In this document: piece by piece, positions 33,886 to 42,520 of the stretch
Numbering within the stretch: position 1 is the first letter of the stretch
How the letters are laid out: each line of letters begins with the position of its first letter
Origin: Roseateles depolymerans
GTDB lineage: Bacteria > Pseudomonadota > Gammaproteobacteria > Burkholderiales > Burkholderiaceae_C
Assembly (NCBI GenBank): GCA_003241055.1
Contig: QFOD01000023.1
Span: 1 to 64,000, forward strand
Direction: 5' to 3'
Length of the DNA: 64,000 nucleotides
Position numbers and translations under genes: made by a program
Notes under the pieces: generated by a model
What the model saw: only the letters and a program-made list of their open reading frames with translations
The model's database searches: none
Told to the model about the DNA's origin: nothing

Positions 33886-36105
33886 ATGCGGCAGGCTGGG
33901 GTCAAGATTCACGACGCGGAAGACGCGCTGGAGCTCGAACGGCTGCGCTACACCGTGCTCGGCCACAACATGAGGGCCGGCCTGTTTGCTGGTGCGCTCG
34001 GGGCTTTCCTGCTGGCGCTTGGGCTGACGCTCGGCGGAGATGTCGACTGGGGTCTATTTCTCGGATGGGCGTGTGGCGTTCTGGCCTGCGTGTCGTTGTA
34101 CTACTTCGCGCTGGCGCCCTGGCAGTCGAGGTTGCTGCTGCGGGGGGGGCTGACCGCCTGGGGGCGTTGCGTGACCGCGTTCTCGCTGTTGTGGGGCGCC
34201 GTGTGGGGGCTGACGGCTTGTTTTTTTTACGAGCCGCACCCGGTGAGACTGTCGGTGCTGGTTGTGCTTCAGGTCTGCATGATGATGGGTTGCGTCCAGG
34301 CCACTGCGGTCCGACTTGGCCAGACCTATGCGTTCATGATCCCGTGCGTGGGGCCGCTGGTTGCCATCGGCATGCTCGATGCTCAGCCGCTGGCGCGGGC
34401 GATGGCATTGGCGGTCTTGGTGATGCTGGCCAGCGCGCTGTCCTACGCCCACGTGTTCGCCCGCACGCTGCTGCAGTCCATCCAGATGCGCTTCGAGAAC
34501 CGGCGGCTCAACGAGGCGCTGACCGAGCAGCGGGTGCGCGAGCGCACCGCCGTGCTGGAGGCCGCCAGCGCGCACAAGTCGGCCTTCCTGGCCACGGTGA
34601 GTCACGAGATCCGCACGCCGATGAATGCCATCATCGGCATGAGCGGCCTGCTGATGGATACGCCGCTGAATGCCGAGCAGCGGGATTACGCCGGCACCAT
34701 CCGCGACAGCGGCGAGACGCTGCTGACCATCATCAACGACATCCTGGACTTCTCCAAGATCGAGGCCGGCCGCATGGATGTGGAGCAGCATCCCTTCGAC
34801 CTGCGCGACTGCGTGGAGTCGGCGCTGGACCTGGTGGCCCCGCGTGCCGCGGACAAGCATCTGGACCTGGCCTACGAGCCCGAGCCCGGGCCGGCCGGCG
34901 AGCTGCCCGCCACGCTGCTGGGCGATGTGACGCGGCTGCGCCAGGTCTTGCTGAACCTGCTGTCCAACGCGGTCAAGTTCACCGAGCAGGGCGAGGTCGT
35001 GGTCGGCGTGCGGGAGGAGGGTGGCCAGCTGCACTTCACGGTGCGCGACACCGGCATAGGCCTGACGCCCGAGGGCCTGGCCCGGCTGTTCCAAAGCTTC
35101 AGCCAGGCCGACAGCTCCACCACGCGCAAATACGGCGGCACCGGGCTGGGCCTGGCGATCAGCAAGCGGCTGGTCGAGCTGATGGGCGGCACGATGTGGG
35201 CCGAGAGCGATGGCCCGGGCCACGGCAGCCGCTTCCATTTCACGCTGCCGCTGCTGCCCGCCGCGCCGGCGCCCAGCCCTCGGCGCGAGATCATGGGCAT
35301 GCAGCCGGCGCTGAAGGGTCGGCGCATGCTGGTGGTGGACGACAACGCCACCAACCGGCGCATCCTGGCGCTGCAGGCGGCCAAATGGGGCATGGTGGTG
35401 CGTGACACCGAGTCGCCGCTGGAGGCGCTGCAGCTGGTGCTGAGCGAGTCCTTCGACCTGGCCGTCATCGACATGCACATGCCGCACATGGACGGCGTGA
35501 CGCTGGCGGGCCGGCTGCGCGATGTGCAGCCAGCGCTGCCGCGCGTGCTGTTCACGTCGCTGGGGCGGCGCGAGGTGGAGCCGGGCCTGTTCGCCGCGGT
35601 CATGATGAAGCCGCTGCGGCAGAGCCAGCTGTTCGACACGTTGGTGAGCGTGCTGCATCACGATGGCGTGGTGCAGCCGCCCAGCATGCCGGCCGAGCCG
35701 CCGCGGGTCGACCCGCAGCTGGCGGCGGCCCACCCGCTGCGCATCCTGGTGGCCGAGGACAACGTCGTCAACCAGAAGCTCGCGGTGCGGCTGCTGGGCC
35801 AGATGGGCTATCGCATCGACCTGGCCGCCAACGGGGTGGAGGCGGTGGAGGGCGTGCTGCGCCAGGCCTACGACCTGGTGCTGATGGATGTGCAAATGCC
35901 CGAGATGGACGGGCTGGAGGCGACGCGGCAGATCATCGGCCGGCTCGGCGCGCAGCGCCCGCGCATCGTCGCGATGACCGCGAATGCGATGCAGGGCGAC
36001 CGCGAGGCCTGCCTGGCCGCGGGCATGGACGACTACCTCACCAAGCCCATCCGCGTCGAGGCCCTGGCCCAGATGCTGCATGCGACGCCGGGAGCGGGCG
36101 CATGA
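33886..36105 (+). CDS. membrane hybrid histidine kinase with two receivers
   Basis: The protein has 739 residues. About six hydrophobic helices lie within residues 28-190, a membrane sensor unit of unknown type. A short coiled coil leads to HisKA with His240 (VSHEIRTPMNAIIG), an ATPase domain at about 340-455 (DTGIGLT, KYGGTGLGLAIS), receiver 1 with Asp529 (LAVIDMHMPHMDG) and receiver 2 with Asp668 (LVLMDVQMPEMDG). The kinase core and receiver 2 are close to the corresponding parts of the preceding gene (even MAxxxMQGDREAC/V and MDDYLTKPI). This points to duplication of the core with different sensor parts. The start directly abuts the preceding stop. Two receivers suggest integration of signals or a phosphate sink. 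Confidence 0.92.
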   Translation: MRQAGVKIHDAEDALELERLRYTVLGHNMRAGLFAGALGAFLLALGLTLGGDVDWGLFLGWACGVLACVSLYYFALAPWQSRLLLRGGLTAWGRCVTAFSLLWGAVWGLTACFFYEPHPVRLSVLVVLQVCMMMGCVQATAVRLGQTYAFMIPCVGPLVAIGMLDAQPLARAMALAVLVMLASALSYAHVFARTLLQSIQMRFENRRLNEALTEQRVRERTAVLEAASAHKSAFLATVSHEIRTPMNAIIGMSGLLMDTPLNAEQRDYAGTIRDSGETLLTIINDILDFSKIEAGRMDVEQHPFDLRDCVESALDLVAPRAADKHLDLAYEPEPGPAGELPATLLGDVTRLRQVLLNLLSNAVKFTEQGEVVVGVREEGGQLHFTVRDTGIGLTPEGLARLFQSFSQADSSTTRKYGGTGLGLAISKRLVELMGGTMWAESDGPGHGSRFHFTLPLLPAAPAPSPRREIMGMQPALKGRRMLVVDDNATNRRILALQAAKWGMVVRDTESPLEALQLVLSESFDLAVIDMHMPHMDGVTLAGRLRDVQPALPRVLFTSLGRREVEPGLFAAVMMKPLRQSQLFDTLVSVLHHDGVVQPPSMPAEPPRVDPQLAAAHPLRILVAEDNVVNQKLAVRLLGQMGYRIDLAANGVEAVEGVLRQAYDLVLMDVQMPEMDGLEATRQIIGRLGAQRPRIVAMTANAMQGDREACLAAGMDDYLTKPIRVEALAQMLHATPGAGA

Positions 36106-36210
36106 GTGGCACCCGCCCCGTGAATGATGCCGAGCCGCGACCCCTGCGCGGCGCTTCACCCTACGATGCAGGCGCCCGCGCACGGCGGCGCCCGCGCCAG
36201 GAGGTCTGCG

Positions 36211-36558
36211 ATGCCCACAGCCGTCATTGACGAACAGGTGTTTGCCGAGTTGCAGGAGACGACGGGGGCGGACTTCGTCGTCGAGCTGATCGACTCCTTT
36301 CTCGAGGATGCGCCGCAGGGCCTGGCCGGCCTGCGCGAGGCGGTCGCCAAGGCCGACGGCGAGGCGTTCCGGCGCCAGGCGCATTCCTTGAAATCCAACG
36401 GCATCACCTTCGGTGCGACCGCTTTTGCCGACGCCGCGCGAGCGCTGGAGCACACGCCGCTGGCCGAGCTGGGGGCATCCGCGGCCGCGCGGGTCGCCGA
36501 GCTGGTGGCGCTGTTCGAGCCGGTGGCCGGCGAGCTGCGGAGGCGCCGTGATGCGTGA
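36211..36558 (+). CDS. Hpt phosphotransfer protein
   Basis: The protein has 115 residues. The ATG at 36211 has CAGGAGG upstream; longer readings from upstream ATGs are rejected. It forms one Hpt four-helix domain with phospho-acceptor His58 in AHSLKSNGITFGA, the usual HxLKGxx motif with Ser-Asn in place of Gly-Ser/Ala. Hpt proteins shuttle phosphate between hybrid-kinase receivers and downstream receivers. Its place right after two hybrid kinases and overlapping the receiver-cyclase gene by eight bases makes it the natural relay from those kinases to the cyclase receiver. That pairing is inferred from position and completeness of the phosphorelay parts. Confidence 0.9.
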   Translation: MPTAVIDEQVFAELQETTGADFVVELIDSFLEDAPQGLAGLREAVAKADGEAFRRQAHSLKSNGITFGATAFADAARALEHTPLAELGASAAARVAELVALFEPVAGELRRRRDA

Positions 36559-37594
36559 CCGCCGCGCCAAGTCTGCCCGCGTGCTGCTGGTGGAGGACAA
36601 CCGGGTCAACCGGCTGCTGCTGGCGCGCAATGTCGAGCTGCTGGGCCACCAGGTCGAGATGGTGGAGGACGGCCTGGCCGCGCTCGCGCGCCTGCAGCAG
36701 GCCGCCTTCGACCTGCTGCTGATGGACATCGACATGCCGGGCATGAACGGCTTCGAGCTGTTGGAGCGCCTGCGTGCCCACCCGGAGCTGCGCGAGCTGC
36801 CGGTCATCGTGACCTCGGCGCTGGAGGGCATGGACAGCGTGGTGCGCTGCGTGGAGCTGGGCGCCGAGGACTACCTGCACAAGCCGGTCAACCTGGTGCT
36901 GCTGAAGGCCCGCATCAACGCCAGCCTGGAGCGCAAGAAACTGCGCGACCAGCAGCGCGAACTGGTGCGGCGCTTCGCCACCAGCGAGGTGGCGCAGAAC
37001 CTCGAGGCCGAGGGCTTCGCGCTGGGCGGCCGCAAGGTGCAGGCCACCGTGATGTTCTGCGACATCCGCGGCTTCACGACGCTGGTGGAGTCGCAGCCGC
37101 CCGAGGAGATCATCGAGCTGCTCAACACCTACTACACGCTGATGTTCGCGGCCATCAACGGACACGGCGGCGTGGTCAACCAGATGATCGGCGACGGCCT
37201 GATGGCGCTGTTCGGCGCGCCCCAGCCGCTGGAGCAACCGGGCCGCTGCGCGGCCAATGCGGCGCTGGAGATGGTGGAGATGGTGGCCCAGTTCAGTGCC
37301 GAGCAGCAGGCGCTGGGCAAGCCCGAGATCCGCATCGGCGTGGGCATCGCCAGTGGCGACGTGGTGGCCGGCTACACCGGCACGCGCGAGCGCGCCACCT
37401 ACACCTGCATCGGCGACACGGTCAACGTGGCGGCGCGGCTGGAGGCCCACACCAAGCAGGCCGGCCGCACCGTGCTGTGCGATACGGCCACCCGCGAGCA
37501 GCTCGGCGATGCCTGGGCCTGCGAGCCGCTGGGGGGCGTGCAGTTCAAGGGCAAGACCTGCGAGGTGCAGGTGTTTGCGCTGGCGGCCGCATGA
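36551..37594 (+). CDS. response regulator with class III nucleotide cyclase output
   Basis: The protein has 347 residues. The ATG at 36551 has GGAGG seven bases upstream and overlaps the Hpt gene by eight bases. The receiver at 1-125 has Asp59 (LLLMDIDMPGMNG) and Lys in LHKPVN. A linker helix leads to a class III cyclase domain at about 165-345. Metal-binding Asp171 (MFCDIRGFT) and Asp215 (IGDGLMALFG) and the transition-state pair Asn292/Arg296 (DTVNVAARLE) are present. The base-selecting positions are Gln211 and Cys286 instead of the Lys and Asp/Thr usual in adenylate cyclases, so the product (cAMP, cGMP or other) is uncertain. Cytoplasmic, probably dimeric, controlled by phosphorylation. 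The following gene overlaps by four bases and binds cyclic nucleotides. Confidence 0.92.
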   Translation: MRDRRAKSARVLLVEDNRVNRLLLARNVELLGHQVEMVEDGLAALARLQQAAFDLLLMDIDMPGMNGFELLERLRAHPELRELPVIVTSALEGMDSVVRCVELGAEDYLHKPVNLVLLKARINASLERKKLRDQQRELVRRFATSEVAQNLEAEGFALGGRKVQATVMFCDIRGFTTLVESQPPEEIIELLNTYYTLMFAAINGHGGVVNQMIGDGLMALFGAPQPLEQPGRCAANAALEMVEMVAQFSAEQQALGKPEIRIGVGIASGDVVAGYTGTRERATYTCIGDTVNVAARLEAHTKQAGRTVLCDTATREQLGDAWACEPLGGVQFKGKTCEVQVFALAAA

Positions 37595-39426
37595 GCAGCG
37601 GCTATCACGACCGCCTGCTGGGCGGGCTGCTGGTGCAGGCCTTCGGAGAACTCGATGCCGAGGCACTGGCGCTGCTGCGCGACCAGCTGCGCTGGGTGGA
37701 GCTGGCGGGTGGGCAGACGCTGATGGCCCAGGGCGAGCCGGGCGATTCCATGTACCTGTCGGTCAGCGGGCGGCTGCGCGCCTATGTGGCCCACGAGGGC
37801 GAGCCGCCGCGCATGGTGCGGGAGATGGGGCGGGGTCAGGTCATCGGCGAGATGAGCCTCTACACCGATGCGCCGCGCTCGGCCAGCGTGGTCGCGATCC
37901 GCGACTCGGTGCTGGTGCGGCTGGACAAGCAGCCCTTCCTGCAGCTGCTGGCCCGCCATCCGCAGGTGGGCGTGGCGCTGACGCGGCAGATCGTCGGTCG
38001 GCTGCAGACCGAGCATGTGCCGGCGCCCTATGCCGCGCCGGTGGTGCAGGCGCTGCTGCCGGTGTCGGATGGGGTCGACCTGCCGCATTTCGCCGCCGGG
38101 CTGGCCGCCGAGCTGGGGCGCTTCGGGCGGGTGCGGGTGGTGGATGCCGCCGCCGTGGACGCGGCGCTGGGCCCGGTAGCGGACGCGGCGGAGCGGCATC
38201 GCCAGGTGTCGCTGTGGCTGGACGAGGTGGAGGCCGATCACGACTTCGTGCTGCTGCTGGCCGATGCCACGCCCACGCCCTGGACGCAGCGCTGCTGCCG
38301 CCATGCCGACGAGGTGCTGCTGCTGGCCGACGCCGCCGCGCCGCCGCAGGTGCATGCCAGCGAAACCACCTGCCTGGTGCAGCGCCCGCCGCGCACCGAG
38401 GCGGCCGAGATCCTGGTGCTGCTGCATGCGGCCGACGCCGGTGCGCCGCGCGGCACGGCGGCCTGGCTGGCGCGCCGGCCGGTGGCCGACCATTTCCACA
38501 TCCGCCCCGCACTGGCGCGCGACATGGCGCGGCTGGCGCGCATGCAGGCGCGCCGCGCGGTGGGCCTGGTGCTGGCCGGCGGCGGCGCGCGCGGCTTCGC
38601 CCACCTGGGGCTGATGCAGGCGCTGCACGAGCGCGGCATCGAGGTGGACTGCGTGGGCGGCACCAGCATGGGCTCGGTGATGGCTGCGCTGGTGGCCAGT
38701 GACCGGCCGCTGGACGAGGTGCTGCGCAGCGCGCGCGAGGCCTTCCGCGTGAACCCCACCGGCGACTACAACCTGCTGCCGCTGATCTCGCTGATCAAGG
38801 GCCAGCGCATGCGTGGCCTGCTGCAGCGGGCGCTGGCCGAGCTGGTCGGGCCGGGCGCCGGCATCGAAGACCTCTGGAAGCCCTACTACTGCATCGCCAC
38901 CAACTACTCGCAGGCCAGCGAGGCCCTGCTGACCCGCGGGCCACTGGAGCGTGCGGTGCGCGCCAGCATCGCCATCCCCGGCGCACTGCCGCCGGTGGTG
39001 GTGGACGGCGACCTGCTGTGCGACGGCGGCACCTTCAACAACTTCCCGGTCGACGTGATGCGCCAGCGCCGCGGCGTGGGCACGGTGGTGGGGGCTGACC
39101 TCAGCCTGCGCAAGGCGCGCAAGCTGGACTTCGACGAGCTGCCCGGCCCCTGGGCGCTGCTGCGCGACCGCCTGCGCCCGCGCCCGCACCGGCGCTACCG
39201 GCTGCCGCCGCTGTCGGCCTATCTGCTCAACGTGACCATCCTCTACAGCAGCTCGCGCCAGCGCGCCGCACGCGCGGCCTGCGATGTCTACTTCAACCCG
39301 CCGCTGGACCGCGTCGGGCTGCTGGCCTGGAAGCATTTCGACAGCATCGTCGCGCAGGGCCGGGCCCATGCGGACGAGGTGCTGCAACGCCCCGATGTCC
39401 ACGCACTGCTGAGTCATCCACCATGA
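37591..39426 (+). CDS. patatin-like phospholipase/esterase with cNMP-binding domain
   Basis: The protein has 611 residues. Residues 15-130 form a cyclic-nucleotide-binding domain with a complete phosphate-binding cassette: Gly86-Glu87 and Arg96 in IGEMSLYTDAPRSAS. The middle part, about 150-300, is a linker. Residues about 325-520 are a patatin domain with oxyanion loop GGGARG (330-335), nucleophile Ser359 in GGTSMGS and Asp478 in LCDGGTFNN. This is the layout of bacterial neuropathy-target-esterase homologs, which hydrolyse lysophospholipids or other acyl esters at membranes. It overlaps the cyclase gene by four bases (ATGA), so cyclic nucleotide made next door is the obvious ligand. All catalytic residues are intact. 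Confidence 0.92.
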   Translation: MSSGYHDRLLGGLLVQAFGELDAEALALLRDQLRWVELAGGQTLMAQGEPGDSMYLSVSGRLRAYVAHEGEPPRMVREMGRGQVIGEMSLYTDAPRSASVVAIRDSVLVRLDKQPFLQLLARHPQVGVALTRQIVGRLQTEHVPAPYAAPVVQALLPVSDGVDLPHFAAGLAAELGRFGRVRVVDAAAVDAALGPVADAAERHRQVSLWLDEVEADHDFVLLLADATPTPWTQRCCRHADEVLLLADAAAPPQVHASETTCLVQRPPRTEAAEILVLLHAADAGAPRGTAAWLARRPVADHFHIRPALARDMARLARMQARRAVGLVLAGGGARGFAHLGLMQALHERGIEVDCVGGTSMGSVMAALVASDRPLDEVLRSAREAFRVNPTGDYNLLPLISLIKGQRMRGLLQRALAELVGPGAGIEDLWKPYYCIATNYSQASEALLTRGPLERAVRASIAIPGALPPVVVDGDLLCDGGTFNNFPVDVMRQRRGVGTVVGADLSLRKARKLDFDELPGPWALLRDRLRPRPHRRYRLPPLSAYLLNVTILYSSSRQRAARAACDVYFNPPLDRVGLLAWKHFDSIVAQGRAHADEVLQRPDVHALLSHPP

Positions 39427-40049
39427 CGCAAATCCTCGCCACCGTTCTCGGCCTGATCGGCGCTGCGCTGATGCTGGCCAGCTACCAGATGAAGAGCATG
39501 CTGCCGCTGCGTATCGCGGCGCTGGTGGCCTGCTTCTTCCTGGTGGCCTATGCGGGCCTCAAGCAGGCCTGGCCCACGCTGGCGCTGTACCTGGCGCTGA
39601 TTCCCATCAACTGGAAGAAGACCGTGCAGATGCGCCGGCTGGTGCAGTCCATCGCACGCGCCAAGGCCGACACGCCGGTGTCCGAATGGCTGCTTCCGCA
39701 CATGCATCGCCGTGTCGTGACGGCCGGCACCACGCTGTGGCACAAGGGCGACGAAGCCACCGAGATGCTGTACGTGGAGGGCGAGGGCTTGCGGCTGGTG
39801 GAGTACGACGAGACGGTGCCGGCCGGCAGTCTGATCGGCGAGATCGGGCTGTTCGCGCCTGACAACCGCCGCACGCTGACGCTGGAGGCCCGGCGTGAGT
39901 GCGTGATCTACAGTCTGAGCGCCGAGGAGATGGCCTTGCTTTACTACCAGAACCCGAAACTGGGCTTTCATGTGATGCGCCTGATCGTGGCGCGTCTGTC
40001 GCGCGATGCCCGCCGTGCGGAGACGCTGCGGCCGGTGGAGGCCGGATGA
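39423..40049 (+). CDS. membrane-anchored cNMP-binding protein
   Basis: The protein has 208 residues. Two or three hydrophobic helices lie at about 5-65 (ATVLGLIGAALMLASYQ; IAALVACFFLVAYAGL). A cyclic-nucleotide-binding domain covers about 90-195, with cassette Gly139-Glu140 and Arg149 in IGEIGLFAPDNRRT. It has no catalytic or DNA-binding part, so it is a membrane sensor or adaptor. The N-terminal helices resemble small YgjV-like membrane units, but that match is weak. The gene overlaps the patatin gene and the diguanylate cyclase gene by four bases each (ATGA), so its product is made in fixed ratio with both. It could tether or tune either neighbour when cyclic nucleotide rises. Confidence 0.85.
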   Translation: MTQILATVLGLIGAALMLASYQMKSMLPLRIAALVACFFLVAYAGLKQAWPTLALYLALIPINWKKTVQMRRLVQSIARAKADTPVSEWLLPHMHRRVVTAGTTLWHKGDEATEMLYVEGEGLRLVEYDETVPAGSLIGEIGLFAPDNRRTLTLEARRECVIYSLSAEEMALLYYQNPKLGFHVMRLIVARLSRDARRAETLRPVEAG

Positions 40050-41731
40050 CGCGGCGGCCCGCAAGCCTCAGCACCCAACTCGTTCTCGTCCTGGGAGGCC
40101 TTGCGCTGCTCACGCTGGTGGGGGTGGGGCTGTTTCTCGGGCGCATCGCCACCGACGAACTCGGACGTGCCCAGCAGGCTGCGCTGCAGGCCACCGCCCG
40201 CTCGGCCGCCGAGCTGCTGGCCACCGAGCTGCGTGACCGCGAGCGGGAGATCGAACTGCTCAGCCTGTCGCCGTTGCTGACCCGGGGCGTGCTGGATGCA
40301 CCGCTGGTGCGCGAGACCCTGCAGCGGCGTCAGGTCTTGCACGACGAGCTGGCCTGGCTGGGCATCGCCTCGCCGGACGGCCGGGTGCTGCAGAGCACGG
40401 GCGGCCTGCTGGTGGGCGCCTCGGTGGCCGAGCGGGAGTGGTTCATCGGGGCGCGGGACCGCGTCTACGTGGGTGACGTGCACGAGGCCAAGCTGCTGGC
40501 GCGGCTGCTGCCGGGCAATCCGAACGGCGAGCCCACACGCTTCGTCGACTTTGCCGCGCCCATTCACGACGAACAGGGCCAGCTGCGCGGCGTCGTCGGT
40601 GCACACGCGCATTGGCGCTGGATCACCGGCATCGTCGAGGGCAGCAAGAAGCGCCATGGCGGCGACGCCAGTGTCGACGCGCTCATCGTCGATCGTGAAG
40701 GTCGGGTGCTGTACCCCGAGGGCCTGAAGCTCAGCACCGACGGCGTGGCGGTGCTGCCCAAGGGGCGGCTGGACGCGTCGGCACGCTGGTTCGACGGGAA
40801 GGACTATCTCACCGCGGAGGCTGAGGTGCAGGCGCGTACTCACACCGACCTGGGCTGGCGCATCATCGTGCGCCAGCCCATGTCCGAGGCGATGCGGCCG
40901 GTCATCAGCCTGCGCAACCACCTGCTGCTGCTGGGCGCTGGCGCAGCCCTGCTGGCGCTGCTGCTGGCCTGGTGGCTGGCGCGCCGACTGAGCCGGCCGG
41001 TGGAGCAGCTGGCCCGCTTCGCCCAGCGCGTGGAGACCGCGCGCGAGATGCCCGAGCTGAAAGCCGGCACGGTGCGCGAGCTCAGCCAGCTGGGCGAGGC
41101 CATCAGCTCGATGGCGCGCTCGCTGCTGGAGGCCGAGCGCGGCCTGCAGGCGGCGAACAGCTCGCTGGAGGCCCAGGTGCAGGCGCGCACGGCCGAGTTG
41201 CGCGAGGCCAACCTGGCGCTCGAGAAGCTGGCCTCGCACGACCCGCTGACCGGCCTGGCCAACCGCCGCATCCTGGACGACCGGCTCGCCGAGGCCCTGG
41301 CGCTGGACCGGCGCTATGCCGCCAAGAGTGGGCGTCGCCACGCGCTGCTGTTGATCGACGCGGACCATTTCAAGCAGGTCAACGACGTTCACGGGCACAC
41401 GGCGGGCGATGCGGTGTTGCGGCAGCTGGCGGGGCTGCTGCGGCAGTCGGTGCGCGCCTCGGACACCGTGGCCCGCTTCGGCGGTGAGGAGTTCGCCGTG
41501 CTGCTGCCCGAATGCATCGATGCGGACGAGGCGATGGCCGCTGCGGAGAAGATCCGTGCCGCCGTTGCGCTGGCCGCGTTCCCCGAGGTGGGGCAGCTGA
41601 CCGTCAGCCTGGGCGTGTCGCTGACGCGGGCCGACGATGTGTCGCCCAAGGACCTGGTGATGCGCGCCGATGCGGCGCTCTATCAGGCCAAGCACGGCGG
41701 ACGCAACCGCGCCGCACTGCGCGAGGCCTGA
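40046..41731 (+). CDS. membrane diguanylate cyclase with periplasmic Cache domain
   Basis: The protein has 561 residues. It has a membrane helix at about 12-34, a periplasmic dCache-type sensor (WLGIASPDGRVLQSTGG, EREWFIGARDRVYVGDV), a second helix at about 291-311, HAMP, a coiled coil and a C-terminal GGDEF domain. The active motif GGEEF is at 479-483 and the RxxD inhibitory site (RASDTVARFGGEEF) is intact, so it should synthesise c-di-GMP and be product-inhibited. It is the last gene of the overlapping series. The operon therefore ends with a second nucleotide messenger, which suggests crosstalk between cNMP and c-di-GMP. The gene converges with the OmpR-type regulator gene nine bases on. 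Confidence 0.92.
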   Translation: MTRRPASLSTQLVLVLGGLALLTLVGVGLFLGRIATDELGRAQQAALQATARSAAELLATELRDREREIELLSLSPLLTRGVLDAPLVRETLQRRQVLHDELAWLGIASPDGRVLQSTGGLLVGASVAEREWFIGARDRVYVGDVHEAKLLARLLPGNPNGEPTRFVDFAAPIHDEQGQLRGVVGAHAHWRWITGIVEGSKKRHGGDASVDALIVDREGRVLYPEGLKLSTDGVAVLPKGRLDASARWFDGKDYLTAEAEVQARTHTDLGWRIIVRQPMSEAMRPVISLRNHLLLLGAGAALLALLLAWWLARRLSRPVEQLARFAQRVETAREMPELKAGTVRELSQLGEAISSMARSLLEAERGLQAANSSLEAQVQARTAELREANLALEKLASHDPLTGLANRRILDDRLAEALALDRRYAAKSGRRHALLLIDADHFKQVNDVHGHTAGDAVLRQLAGLLRQSVRASDTVARFGGEEFAVLLPECIDADEAMAAAEKIRAAVALAAFPEVGQLTVSLGVSLTRADDVSPKDLVMRADAALYQAKHGGRNRAALREA

Positions 41732-41740
41732 GCCGCGGGC

Positions 41741-42430
41741 TCAGATCAGCTGCAGCGGCGCGCGAAACACATAGCCGACGCGCGACTTGCTCTGCAGCGG
41801 CACCAGGGTGGGCGTGGCCCGCTCGATGCGGCGGCGCAGCCGGTAGATGGTGGCGGACAGGCCGTCGTCGGCTTCGCCCTCCTGCACCTCTCGCCCCAGC
41901 TTCTGTAGCAGGGCCTCGCGCGTGACCGGCTCGCCGCCGGCCGCGGCGAAGCACTCCATCACCTGGCGGTCGGCCTCGCTGAGCTGGATGCGGGTGCCGT
42001 CGGGCACCACCAGCTCGCCGCTGGCGCGGTCCAGCTTCCAGGCGGCGTCGGCCGACGAGGGCTTCACGACACGGCGTTGCACCGCCGCGATGGCCAGCGC
42101 GACCTGCTCGAACTGCACCGGCTTGACCAGGTACATGTCGGCCCCGGCGGTGATGACCTCGCGGAACACCTCCGGGCCCAGACGGCCGGACACGACGACG
42201 ATGCCCGCATCGGTGCGGCGGCGCAGGATCTTGATCAGGTCAACGCCGCTGACGCCGGGCAGCATCAGGTCGACGAGATAGAACTCGTAGGAGAACGCTT
42301 CGGGGGCCGCGAGCAGCGCGTTGCTGTCGTCATAGCGGCTGATCGTGATGCCTTGTTCCTGCAGAAACTGCGCCAGGAATTCGGCATATTCGACATCGTC
42401 GTCGATCAGGGCGAGGGTCTTGGGTTGCAT
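41741..42430 (-). CDS. OmpR/PhoB-type response regulator
   Basis: The protein has 229 residues from the ATG at 42430; a longer upstream frame has no sense. The receiver has acidic cluster IDDDVEYAEF, phospho-acceptor Asp54 (YLVDLMLPGVSG) and Lys in YLVKPVQF. The winged-helix effector at about 130-228 has SEADRQVMECFAAAGGEPVT and ends VGYVFRAPLQLI, a typical OmpR-family wing. It is a cytoplasmic transcription factor controlled by phosphorylation. No cognate kinase is adjacent, but the signalling operon that converges on it encodes several kinases and an Hpt. It is transcribed away from the hypothetical gene at 42592, and direct repeats in the shared region could be its own binding site. Confidence 0.9.
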   Translation of the reverse strand: MQPKTLALIDDDVEYAEFLAQFLQEQGITISRYDDSNALLAAPEAFSYEFYLVDLMLPGVSGVDLIKILRRRTDAGIVVVSGRLGPEVFREVITAGADMYLVKPVQFEQVALAIAAVQRRVVKPSSADAAWKLDRASGELVVPDGTRIQLSEADRQVMECFAAAGGEPVTREALLQKLGREVQEGEADDGLSATIYRLRRRIERATPTLVPLQSKSRVGYVFRAPLQLI

Positions 42431-42520
42431 GGCCACGGGGTGACACGGGAGCGAACCGCGAAGTGTGCCGCATGAATGTGGCGTCAGGTTGCGTCCAAGT
42501 TCACGCCGGATACGCAAACG

